Shown piece after piece: positions 12,108 through 23,629 of a stretch of 64,000 bases of DNA. The position numbers and the translations under genes are program-made. The first letter of the stretch is position 1. The number at the start of each line of letters is the position of its first letter. This DNA comes from Sphagnum compactum (taxonomy: Eukaryota; Bryophyta; Sphagnopsida; Sphagnales): NCBI GenBank assembly GCA_965153455.1, contig OZ234493.1, positions 1,550,001-1,614,000 on the forward strand, read 5' to 3'. Under the pieces are notes generated by a model, which saw nothing but the letters and a program-made list of their open reading frames with translations, was not told the DNA's origin and made no database searches.

Positions 12108-12275
12108 TTACCCCAGTGGTTTAGGGGGGTGGTCTTGTGGGCTGCTAAGCGAGTAGGTTGGAGTTTCAAATCCTAACTGGGACCCCTTCTCCTCACGCTC
12201 TGTGAGGATAAATCATCGATCCTGGCAGTTAGGGTTTGTGAGGCTCTGTTGCCAGAGTTATCAATACCACAAATA
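12108..12275 (+). repeat. tRNA-derived SINE
   Basis: Starts with a tRNA-like 5' end (GGGGTTACCCCAGTGGTTTAG; A-box-like AGTGGTTTAGG). GGGCTGCTAAGC follows in the anticodon-arm position, then a B-box AGTTTCAAATCC about 35 nt further on. A matching GGGACCCC closes a tRNA-like acceptor. A non-tRNA body with GATCCTGGCAG and CTCTGTTGCCAGAG follows. The tRNA-like head plus unrelated tail is the SINE design. No oligo(A) tail or clear target duplication is visible. Confidence 0.5.
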
Positions 12276-12378
12276 TGTCAACTATAATTACTAGGCTAGC
12301 CACACATTTGAAGACCCTCTAACTGGCAAACAATTCTTTGAATGGCTCTTATGAAATCAAGTTGAAAAAGACATCTAA

Positions 12379-12584
12379 AGGTCCATTCACACTTGGTGTT
12401 TAGTGACTCTTTAGTGGTAAGTCCATTAACACCATATTAGACACCATATTAGTCATAACTTATTTATTGTGAAGATTTTATGTTAAACTAACATTCACTT
12501 AACATTAAGCTATCGTCCATATAACATTGGGTGCCACCTAGATTTTCATTTAACATTGGTTTAACATCAAGTGTGAATGCACCA
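12379..12584. mobile_element. Tourist-like MITE, copy 1
   Basis: A 206-bp element with terminal inverted repeats of the form AGGTGCATTCACACTTGGTGTTA (left end here AGGTCCATTCAC; right end GTGAATGCACCA), flanked by TAA on both sides (12,376-12,378 and 12,585-12,587). It shares the internal 'attttatgttaa', 'acattgggtgccacc' and 'ctagattttca' blocks with the copies at 26.2 and 34.4 kb. A 3-bp TWA duplication is the PIF/Harbinger signature. No coding capacity. Confidence 0.85.
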
Positions 12585-12587
12585 TAA

Positions 12588-13550
12588 GTTAAAACAAGTC
12601 ATGTTATTGACACTATTATTACATACACATGTGTGACAACACCCCATACAATAGATATGTCAAAACCTAGAAGCTTCCTTTATGCAGGCCCTAATTCTGG
12701 TAATGTCCACAGCCTTCGGTGTTACCCTGCACTTAACATCTGTGTGAACATTCCTTGAGGTGTAGGACCAAATGAAAACTACATCTCTCATCTCCCTGGG
12801 ATTTTCTACCCTACAGGCAGAGCCCATAAATGAAGAAACTAAAGATGTGGCATTTTAGGTACATGCCCTTGGCTCTGACTTTGATGATGATGGTGAGAGA
12901 CTGACAACTTTGGTGATGAAATAATTGGACCATGCTCTATGTGTGTGTGTGTGAATTATTGTGTTCTTGTGAGGGATAGTTTACAACTGAGCATTGGTCT
13001 ATAATGCATGGGGCTCTCACTTTCCATTTACATCAGGGTAGTTCCAGGCATGGCCCAGGCAAAGGGCAGTGGATGAAAAACCCACATGTAAATGTGGGTG
13101 AAGTGGATAATGTCAGCTCAAACTATTAGGGGGCTTTTCAGACCTAATTTCACAATGTGGGCATGAGAGCATTTTCAATCACACCCTCTATTTGTGCATC
13201 TATCACTGTTTACCACATACATTGTTACTTATTCCCCCCACACATAAACATGAAAACATGGCAACTACAAAGTGAGATACTACTTAAATGTCACCACCTG
13301 GGTAAATAAAAATAGTCATTTCCGTTTATTTGGGCCCTCTTTGAACCACCATTTCCTGACCATATGTCCAGGCTCAAATTGAGTTTTACACTATAGAGTT
13401 ATCCATAAAGTTTCACAATTAGGGGGTGAGTTATCCATAAAGTTTCAGCTAGTTTTGACATATTAGGGCATTGAACACATGATTGGGAATGAAAATTTAC
13501 AAAACGAAATAACTTGGACCCAAACTAGTTTTTCCACCAATTTTGATGAT
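12588..13550. other. Gene-free stretch
   Basis: Contains a short GT run near 12,942-12,952 and a 20-bp direct duplication (gagttatccataaagtttca) at 13,396-13,415 and 13,428-13,447. No gene or RNA recognised. Confidence 0.45.
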
Positions 13551-13555
13551 AATCT

Positions 13556-13812
13556 GAGTTTCATCCTGTCTTTCGTTCTTCCTGAGCACCTCCACTGCTG
13601 TTACAAATATTACACTGCTCCTATCTGTACAACTGCAATAATAAGTCTTAAACCTTCTTCATGAAATGCTGAGTTTCAGCATTTCATACTAGAGATATAA
13701 TAAAATTTCCTTACTTTGCAGATACCACTGAAAGAGGGGATAGGGAGTGAAAGCAGGCCCAAGGACAAGATGAAGACAGGGTGACTTTACCGATAATTCT
13801 TATTTCACTGGT
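13556..13812 (+). repeat. Dispersed repeat A (copy of 28,193-28,430)
   Basis: Shares with the 28.2-kb copy the ordered blocks 'gagtttca.cctgtct', 'gc.cctccact', 'aaatgctga.tttcagcatttcat', 'gga.accc..aaaga' and 'gacagggtgactttac'. The central ATGCTGA.TTTCAGCAT is a small palindrome. Class unknown. Confidence 0.7.
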
Positions 13813-16195
13813 ATAATTCATCCAAAATATCGTGTACAAGCCATTTACTGACGTACGTGCAGATGCTCTGATCAGTGCTTCTTTTTGGCCATGGTAAGCT
13901 AAATTGCACTTATTTTTTCATTGCTTTCTAGGGCCTATCTAATTTTGTGAGGAAATGTGGTTTTGGAGGCAAGTTTCAACTACAGAATTTGTGGACAGAG
14001 CCAAATCACACCCAACCTCTGGATGGTACATAATCACTAGTGTTGTGTGCAGTTCTTTGATTTCTTTGACAACTTCTGATTCTGGTCTTTTGAAAATTGG
14101 AAAATCAAAGTACTTGCAATTATTCTGATTTTTGGAAAACTTTGGAAGTCAAAGAAACTATCTGGTTCCAGTTCTTCCAAATTTCAAAAGTGAAGGTTCT
14201 TAAACAAGGTTGGTTTTTTCTTACCAAAAATCTGGTGGTCATATATTGAGGTTCTCTAGCCTTAAAAACTTCACCATGACATAGCTCCATGGCAATCCCT
14301 TTCTTTTTGGTTCTATGAATTTTAGCAAGCGTAGGGTAATAATTAACAATGATCTAGTAAAGAGTATAGAATCGACATTTGATCCTTGGGTATCTCAATA
14401 AGCAACATCATATCACCACTAAATACACCATACACAACATCAAAAGAAAGAAAATCACCCTATTGTGTCTTTAATGTATCTGAATCATATAGTGCAGAAA
14501 TCCAAGTCTGCCTTGCTAGATAAACACATTGCATGACAACATAGTGAGAATGTCACAGTCCCTTTATGCATCATGAATATAAGAAGGCTGGCTGTACTAG
14601 GTTAACAATCCCTCATGAATCCTTTCAAAGGTGAAATGCATCTCACAACATCTGTGTCCATGCACCACACAACAAAATAAAGTTCTACCTTGCCTCAGCA
14701 TCTATGTTGCTTGGAAGCCTCCGCACATAACTATAATTGCACTAGACAGCAAATTGTGCAAGTCATTGCCATTGGGCCTTACAAGCTGCGTTGAAAAACA
14801 ATAATAGCGCTTGAAAGAGATTCCCATCACCCTAAAGCAGTCATTACTTGTCACACTGCATGGAAAACAAACTTTCACAGCCCCTGCTAGTGCCCACACT
14901 TTCAGACAAATACTAAGATTTCATTTTAGTTCACAAGTTTCCATGCAACCTACCCCAAACACTCAAATGGCTGATTCAGCATCTAACAACTCCACTGATA
15001 GTTCTCTTTCTCTGGTTGTCAGCCTAACCCTCAAAACAGAGAACACTCGAACATGACACACTCTGGTCTTTGCAAGCTGCACACTACAAACTATGTAGCT
15101 TGTACAAGCTTTGAGGAAAACAAAAAAACAAAAACTGGAACCTATTATCAAGTGTCAAGTGACACTTTGTGAGAAACACAATCCAAACCTAAAAGCTTAC
15201 AAATGCTCCAAAAAAATGGATCGGAAACAAAATCAATAGGTTTGGTGTGTAGTTGATGTGTTGATGCATTGATTTCATACCTAACACCAAGCACATAACT
15301 TTAGAATCATTATTTTGTTGTGCCACCCCTTTTCTCTTTTCAATATATATAATTACAAAGCTTCAATATCCATTGTCACAATAGTGCAACAATCAAGAAC
15401 TCAAAAACCAAAAAACTCCTACTACTACAAGAATTGTAAGAATTGGTGGCCAAAAACAACTACGCAAGTGGAGTTCAACGAAACCAACACAAACTCTTGC
15501 AACAATTTGTTTTTGGCATGCTTGGCTCAACATCACACAACACTAGTAATCACTTATGATTTTCTCTCAATTTTGGGCTAGGATTGTTAAAAAACATGAC
15601 TTAGGACCAAGGCTTTGCAAGAGAGCACTTGAACACCATGGATATTGCCACATGTCTAAGGGTTGATGTGAGGTAGTGGAATGTTTTTTTGTTCTTGAAT
15701 CTTGTCCCTAGACTATTGTTGCAAATTATTGAAGAATGGAATGGCACTTGAAAATGGAATTAGTCTCCAATATGGGAGTGGATACTTGAATATGGATTTT
15801 ATTTTTTCTAATTTTGTAGTTGTCATTTTGTGGCCCCCCAATTTCCAATGGGTTTGCCATTTACTTTCTAATTGAAGAGCACAATAGCTAGGTCATTCAA
15901 CCAAAAAAAAAGAATGTATTTTTTTCATATATGGCAAGTATTAATATTGGGTATGTTTAAAAAACTTTCATATCAATTTGGTATTGGTTTTTATTTGATT
16001 TTTCTTCATATATGATAAGTATAAACATGGTATTGGTATTGATATAAAGCAAGGTTGTCTTAAATGACATAACATGCTCATTTTGTATCATTTGTCATGT
16101 CAATGTGTGTTCGGATACATCAATTTCATCTATCAAGATGAATGAAAAATGGTAAATAAATAAATAAATAAAATCACCAAGTTTGCCCCTTAAAC
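13813..16195. other. Gene-free stretch; short GGTTCTTTGA copy near 14.05 kb
   Basis: 14,045-14,220 carries the 'agttctttga' / 'tggttccagttcttccaa' vocabulary seen at 32.5 and 43.7 kb. A 65-codon minus-strand ORF (14,702-14,899) ends in CGGFQAT and has a protein-like composition, but I could not assign it. Confidence 0.4.
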
Positions 16196-16199
16196 ACCT

Positions 16200-16885
16200 A
16201 ATGACCAAAACTGGATTCAATTGTTATATTTTTGATGATCACAATTGTTCAATCACCATAGTTTTGGCAATCAAAATTATTCAGTCACATTTTTCGTTGC
16301 CACAATTTTGATAATCAAAATGTTCAATCACAGTTTTGATCACCATAGTTTCAATGATCGAAACTTTTTTGGTCACTAAAGGTTTGGTGATCACAACCCA
16401 TGGAATTTGCAGCAACCAAAATAAATTTTGGTCATTTGATCAATGGTGGATCAATTTGTAATCTTGATCTAACAATTGAATTTGGATTTTTTTTAATCAA
16501 CATTTGGGTAGGTTTTTTTAGCACTTGATAATCAATCATAGGTGTCCATTGGCACTTTAAATTAATCTAAATCATAGTTGGAACACTACTAGAATTCCTT
16601 TTTTTTTTTAACTAGAATTTTTTGTCAAAAAAGACCATTTTGGATAGGCATCAAAAAAATTTCTTAGTCATTTTCGACAAATCATTTTGAACTTGTCCAT
16701 TGTGATTGGGCTATGTGCTTTTTGATCAGGCCTAGGTTGGCATTTTTTACTAGTCATTTCGATTAGTACTTTTGACTAATATTTGTGACTAGACATTTTG
16801 ACTAGTCAATACAACAATCAAATGATTTTTTAAGTGATCAAACACCATTTTGATTAGGCAAATGCCATGTGGCATTTAAACAATG
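16200..16885. repeat. Low-complexity islands: TGATCACCA/TTTTGGTCA and TTGACTAGTCA
   Basis: 16,230-16,460 is a mosaic of ATCACCA, TTTTGGTCA and CAATCAAAAT words in both orientations. 16,700-16,860 switches to TTTTGACTAGTCA/CGATTAGTA words. Period irregular, no ORF. An (AAAT)n tract lies just before, at about 16,153-16,171. Confidence 0.5.
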
Positions 16886-16904
16886 GCCACCCAAGTTAAG
16901 CCAT

Positions 16905-17180
16905 GTTGCATCTAAACATTGGCCACCTAGGCTATGCCACATGAATAGACCCTAAGCAACCTTGGTTACCCCTAAAACTAGATACCTACTCCTAAGGTGC
17001 CTATGTTTAGAAACCTACAACCTAGGTTCTTAGGCCTAGGTTTAGGAGCCTATAACTAACAATTAGGTAAAGAAGCTTAAAATAAGTTAGGGCAACTTAC
17101 ACTATGACCTTTACTAGACTTAAATGTACACCACCTAAATTAAGCCTACACCTAGATGACCTAGGTAGGAAAATCCTATT
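16905..17180. repeat. CCTAGGTT-type low-complexity island
   Basis: Dense CCTAGGTT, CCTAAG and ACCTAG words in both orientations, related to the 9.5-kb island. An AT-rich stretch follows to 17,930 with an (AAAT)n tract at about 17,424-17,440. Confidence 0.5.
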
Positions 17181-17929
17181 TCATTTTGAATTTGGCCTTT
17201 AAGGTTGAGCCTTTTCAATTGGTTCATTCCAAGTGGCCTTCCTTTTTAAAATATTTATTATATCTTGGATGCTTATGGTGTATCTATTTATATCATTTGG
17301 AAAGGATGACAAACAATATGAGACAAATTTTGGGGAGGGAGAAACATTTCATGTCCACACAACAATAGAACCTTTTAGTTCACACAACATTGTTCATAAA
17401 TAACTACGTAATGTACAGAAATTAAGTAAATAAATAAATAAAAGGTAGGTAAATATGTATGTTAATTAAGTTAAAATAAAAATTGGTAATAATTAATGTC
17501 TAGTTATTTAGTTGTAATTAATAATTACAACCATATTATAAATCCTTGAATTATATAATTTATATCAAGATAGTTATAATGTACTATATTGTCGATTGAT
17601 AATTACAACCAAATTATAACTAATCCTTCCAAATTTGACCTAATTCATTATATATTATCAACAATGTATTTGTAATAATTAATATTTAACTACTTAATTA
17701 CACATTCATTTATATATTTAAGGTAAATAACTAATTAAGCAACTAGTAATTTATCATAGGTGTATAAATGGCCTATCCTACCCTATATAACTAGGTTACC
17801 TATAGGCTCAAATATAGGTAAATAAGTGGAGTATGGGTAAGATGTGTATAAATAAATACATCTACATATAAGCTACTTGTATTTAAGCTATTTAACGACA
17901 TATTTACATTACATAAGTTAAATAGGTGG

Positions 17930-18430
17930 CTAGTTTAACCTAGGAAAAATTAATTATGGCAAAACAAATGATTGGTAAAATAATAATGCCTAAACCAACC
18001 ACAACTAAAGTACTTATGACAAAATTAATGATTATTAAACTACTAATGGCTAAACCCACCAAAATTTTAAAATAATTATGGAAAAATAAAAATGGCTAAA
18101 TTAAAAATGGTTAAATTAACCATGAATAAAATAAATATGGTGAAACTAACCATGAGAAAAGTAAATAAGGCCAATCTAACCAATGAATAGATATTTTATG
18201 GTTAAACCAACCATGGCCAAACTAAAAATGGCTAAAACTAACCATGAGTCAAATAAATTGGTTAAACTAGCCATAAAAAAAGTAAATATGGTCAAACTAA
18301 TCAATGAATAAATATTTTATGGCTAAACCAATCATGCCTAAATTAGAAATGGTTAAAATAATTATGGTTAGGTTTGATTTTAATTAGTTTTTCCATAGGT
18401 AGTTGAACCATAATTAATTTCAATATAATC
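17930..18430. repeat. Degenerate tandem array, about 121-bp higher-order period
   Basis: A motif like 'atggttaaactaaccatgaataaa' repeats throughout. Two longer blocks beginning 'gtaaata.gg.caa.ctaa.caatgaata' start at 18,161 and 18,282, giving a 121-bp higher-order period. No ORF. Confidence 0.65.
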
Positions 18431-18453
18431 AATTTAACCATAGTTAAATAAAC

Positions 18454-18456
<3 letters not shown>

Positions 18457-18495
<39 letters not shown>
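18457..18495. repeat. (AT)n microsatellite
   Basis: About 19 uninterrupted AT dinucleotides directly after the tandem array. Confidence 0.95.
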
Positions 18496-18499
<4 letters not shown>

Positions 18500-21400
18500 A
18501 ACCATAATTAATTTGGTTATGATTCATTTAATTATGATTAACTAACTTGTACACTTTCCAATTTTTTTTCTAATTGGTCAAACATAGTCAATAACATATG
18601 AAATATGAAAGTTGATGTTTATGTAATGTTTAAAAACAAATATGGGCTAAATATAATGCATCCTATTATATTTTCACATCAAGAAGGGTGGTTTGATGGC
18701 AAAGGATTTGATATCCATCCATAGGGTTTAAGGATTATACTTAACAAATGACATAGTTATGGTCAACAATGGTATGTTGACCATAGTTATTTTACATAGT
18801 TAAACTATTTGACCTAGACCCATTTAGGTATCTAAACTATGTGGCCTACCTAACTACCTAAATAAGTTTTTGGCCTAGCCTAGGTAGTGACACATGTCAA
18901 CAATTCATAGATGAAAAATTATGAAATTATCAATAACATGAATTATTATATTGTGTTATTTCTATAAATATAATATTTTATTAAAAAATTGCATTATTTT
19001 TATTTAATATATGTGATTATAAAAAAATTTAAAAAAATAATTTGAATTTTTTTTAATGTTGCCCATTATTTTATGTAGTTGTAATTGTAGTTGTATAGTG
19101 TTATGACTAATTGGTGGACAAAAAAATCCTTGTAGTTGCAAATGATCTGCAAATTTTGGTGTGACTATATATTTGCCATATGGAGTTTTTTTTTTATTGG
19201 TTTTTTGCCACTTGTTTAAGGTGACTACAGGGTTTGTAATCACATGTGTCCATTATGAATAAAATTGTAGTTGTTTATTTCCAAATTGCTTCTAGTGTTT
19301 CAAATTTAAAATATTTATTTTTACAATACTTAGCATTGCAAGTGGTAGGCAAGAATTATCCTTTCCATCAATTTGAAGGCTGTAACAATACAATTGTTCC
19401 AATGCAAACACAAAACTAGGGATGGTATACCCATAGTACTAATTATGTGAATATGTTGTTAACTCCTTCCTTTCCCATCTCTTTCTCATCAAGATTGCAT
19501 TTTGTGTTGCAAAAAAGACAAAAAATGGTGTTGTGGTTTCAACACTATTAGATTCAGAGATAGCTTGATGTGCAAGAACCTTTTTGTAAACTTGCCATGA
19601 GTCATAATTCCTAAATTAGTAGAGCCCAAAACTCATGACATATGTGTGAGGCAAGCTTTGTGATTTCAACCATTTCAATGAAAAATATGTGTGAGTATTA
19701 TTGAAGTTTGACATTAATATATTAGTGGATCATCATGTATGAAAGTGTTTGGAGGGGGGAGGGGATAGTGCAGACAGTTTACTTTAAACCTCTTTCATTG
19801 GTCTACCACCTATCAAAGAAACCCTAATTTGGGACACTCCAATAGTAGAACCGCACATGGCCTAGTCATGTAAGCGTGGTGAGAAAACTTTTGCTAGTCC
19901 CAAGATAGACATAAGGTTGTCTTCTCGTTTGGGCTACCTATATAGTTTACAAAGACTTTGGGCATAACATATTGGATAACGTGTTCTATTATTTGGAACG
20001 AATTGAGAACTTGAGGATTACATTGGGCACGTAATAAATCTCAATTTGGCAATTGGTTGGACCATGGAAGGGCCATTCAAAATACATTTGGGAACACCAA
20101 ATTCAAAAAAATTCCATCCACCTCTTTTTCCCTTAGAAGGGAAAATAACTGAGCCTCTCGGGTACATGTTGCCTCACCTCATTGGCTGTAAAGGATTTGA
20201 ATTTCTAATTGTGTTGGTCACCTTTTTTGGCCTTGGCAATTCCTAAGGCCATGAATTTGTGGGGACATAGTGTTTTTACTTCCAAATGTTGGTGCCACCT
20301 CCAACTAGGTTTAGAAGTTTTTAGAAGACTTTAATCAAACACATGTCCTTCCGACACCATTTTTTCAGTCATCAAGTGAATATTGTGCTCACAACAAATG
20401 GTATTCACACTTTGATAAACATATTGTTGAATCATCTTGAGAATCTTCAACATATTTAAGATGACTTCATCCTTTTAGTAGTAAAAATATTTGGATGTTT
20501 ACATTAGCAAATGGACAAATTTTTTTTTATTAATGTGCTAACATGGCATGATTAACAAAAGGTTTTAGAGGTCCTCCTTTTTCGATTTTATGTTCATTTT
20601 ATAGTTAAAGGTGTCAATGGTTTTTAGAGAATTTAGGTTGTCATTATCTTGCTTCGGGTAGTTGTGGTAACAGGAAAGGCTTCTTCTAGGCTTGGTGTCC
20701 TTCTAGGTTTTTTGCTCATCTCTTTGCATAACTTTGCTTTGTGCTAGTGGTGGGATTAAGTATTAGGTTTCGTGTTTTTTCTTCTTAGGGATCCCCTTTG
20801 GGTGTTTTGCACTTTTGGGTGTGATCTTTTGTTTGGACTTCAATCCTTTCTTTTTTCTTCTCTTGTTCCCTTGTTAGGAGTTTTTCCTTTATTTAGTTTT
20901 TTTTTTAATCGTGCATACTTTACCTTGAAACTTCCAGTTTAAAAAAATCTGGATAATGTGCTATGGTGTTGAAAACCTGAAATGAAACTTTGTGCAACTT
21001 ATGGTGTCCACCAATTTTGAAGTCTTTTTATTTTTACTCACTCAATTTGATTTATTATTACTCCTTACCATTATGACAAGTATTATTGTGATGATTGTTG
21101 TAAAGAATGATTTGTATGGATTATTTGTTATCAATGAAAATTGATTTCATTGTTTTATGGTGCTGGTCAAAACTTTATTCATCCATTTTTTGTAAGTGTG
21201 AAAATGAGAAACAAATTGAACTTGAATCTTTGTCAATTTTATTACTGAATCTTAATGTGTAGAGTTTCATGAGCTTATTAATACCCTAACATCTAGAAAG
21301 GCATAAAAATGATCATGCCCATAAAAACTATTACAAACTTTAACATGATAGGTGTAAACATAAACGCAACATAAATACGACAACATGAATAATATGGTTT

Positions 21401-22330
21401 ATAAATGTGCCCCAGTGGGTTGATTACAAACTTATGGACACTCTCCAGGTAGAATTGACATAGCCTTTCCATTTGGCCCACTTGGAACAAGATGGAGGAT
21501 GCATGGGAACTATGGGAACTACATGAAGAAATTTTGACAAAGCATATGTGATAAATTTAAGGAACACATGTGGGGGGTTGTTTTGAAGGTTGCTGAAAAT
21601 TATTCAACTCAGTGGAAAGTGATTGGTAGTTGACAACTACTTTTGAGGTGAGGGCAATTGAAAGGATTTTGTTCCCAAGATGTTCTTGCATGTTCCCATT
21701 AAACTTAAATACAATTATCTAGAATGTTCCCTATGATGTTTCTAATAAACATGTTGTCCATCCCAGAATATGTGCATCACAATGATGCAAGACCATAGCA
21801 ACAATTTGTATTTTGTGAGTGTCGACCGAGGTTGGAGAGGTCATATGAAGAAACCAAAACAAGGGGAGTCCAAGGAAGGTAGTGGTATGACAGCATTGTT
21901 CCTCGGCCCCACGAAGAAATGCCTCACAGTGACTCACATGATCATTTTGAACTACCCATTGTGGAACCTTGCTTTGTTATTTTATTGGAAGCTTTAGAAA
22001 AACGATTTCAAATAATTGATATCGTCTATCTACAAAAATGTAACACATAATTGTTTACTATAGAGTGTAGGGTCAATTTCCACATGGACAAAACAAATGA
22101 TTAATTTTGAGAAAAAATAATTCTGCTTTATAAATTTGAATTTATTATTTTTTCATGATCTACTATGATACACTCATATGGGTGAAATGATTCAGATTGT
22201 AGCCTGCAATAATTATGATGGTTTTCAACTTCTCAGCTTCCTATTTTCACAAATGCTCTCTTTTTTTCAAACATTATTAAATGATGAAACTGACCTTAGT
22301 GTAAACTATTAAACTATTAGACTAAACCCT
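18500..22330. other. Gene-free stretch
   Basis: 18,780-18,900 has CTAGGTA words like the earlier islands. 19.0-22.3 kb has only short unrelated ORFs on both strands. A homopolymer T tract lies at about 20,520. No gene, tRNA or element end recognised. Confidence 0.45.
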
Positions 22331-22349
22331 AAACTAATAGTGTGTGGGG

Positions 22350-22450
22350 TGTTTTTGTGGTGAAATCACAATGGCAACCATCCGCAGGTGGATTGAGCCA
22401 CATTTGGCTACAGGGCAGGTAGGACAGTAAATGTTTTTTGGAAATCCTAC
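22350..22450 (+). repeat. Fragment of the 33.9/34.8-kb repeat
   Basis: 'ggcaaccatccgcaggtgga...agccacatttggctacagg.cag' aligns with the core of the repeats at 33,950 and 34,820. Similarity fades beyond about 100 bp. Confidence 0.45.
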
Positions 22451-22454
22451 TGCT

Positions 22455-23390
22455 ATTTGGTGACTTGCAAGAGCATGCACTCTAAATCTCATAAGTCGAG
22501 TCCAACAATCCAACAATGCTGCTTTTTTGGTGAATTTTTTCAAAAATTCCAAAAAAAACATTGATGGGGTCACAGCCCTAAAAAAATGAAAAAAATAGAA
22601 AACTCACATTTTGGCAAAATTTCACGCCCAAAAACTAGCTGGTAGTGGGATGCTTTTTGTTGGTGATCCCAAGAATTGCATAGTACCCAAACACTTTTTA
22701 TCGGGCTTCTAAGTTCCAACACACTCTGAATTCTTCAGGGCATCAGAAAATGCTCAATTTTGCCCCATAATATGACCATGTTCTTGTGCAGTATCCTACT
22801 TAGGGACAAGCAGGGTACGGGAGATGAGCTGCTGATGTTATGTCTGGTTAGGGTAGTACATGTGCAGCTTCAACACATGTCTGTTGAATAATTAAATAAT
22901 TTCCAAGATTCCATTTTGAAGAATAAAATATCTCTCAATGTTCCAAAAGATTCCCTTTTCTTTTTTTTCCCTTCACAAATTGTGGTTCTTTGGAAAAAAT
23001 ATTTTTGGAAAATTTTCAATATTTCTACATATGAGGACTAGTGTAGAAGCAGTCAAGATACTCCCATATTTTGTCACTGGGACCCATTCCAACAACAAAA
23101 AATGGTAGATCGTCATGCTGCAACATTGTATGACATTTTGAATTCCTCGGAGGCAGAGTCAGACCAAATTGTAGCATTAATCAGGATTTCCAAAGCTGCA
23201 AAGTGTAACATGTTTGGCCCCATGGCTCGTAACTGGAAGAGGGGCAGATAGAACTGGAGATTTCATTCTATGGTTATGGAGTGTACCTTGGAGTTGATAT
23301 TCTTGTAGTGATTAGACCAGTGTCAAGTGGGTTGCCAACTGGTTGCGGAGTTCAAATACTTTCAGAGTCTAGAAAAACTGCCTGTTATGA
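22455..23390. other. Gene-free stretch
   Basis: One B-box-like 'gagttcaaatact' at about 23,350 preceded by 'gattagaccagtgtc' could be a SINE trace, too weak to call. Nothing else recognised. Confidence 0.4.
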
Positions 23391-23394
23391 GTTT

Positions 23395-23625
23395 TTCTTT
23401 TTAAACTCTTAATAAAATCAGAATCAAAGAACTGCATGTTTCAGTTATTTCAAAAACCCCAAAGAACCGTCGGCTTTCATAAAAGAACCAGCGAAGAAAT
23501 GGTGGTTATCTGGGTGGATAATTTGAGGGGAGCTGCGGTTATACTTGAAAACTGGGTATTTGGGTTTTTTGAGGACCCTGGATACGAACTCCATCAATTA
23601 CCCGGATACCCAGTGGAGGTTTGGT
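23395..23625 (+). repeat. GGTTCTTTGA / AAAGAACC dispersed repeat, copy 2
   Basis: Aligns with 32,500-32,710: 'cagttatttcaaaaa.cc.caaagaacc' followed by 'tttcat.aaagaacc' and then 'ggttat..gggtg.ataatttga' and 'atacccag'. The 79-codon frame here is non-coding repeat. Confidence 0.5.
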
Positions 23626-23629
23626 GCAG

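Noticed and set aside
14702-14899. 65-codon minus-strand frame with protein-like composition ending CGGFQAT
   Set aside because: Could be transposon debris, but I could not match it to a family with enough ordered motifs to annotate it as a pseudogene.
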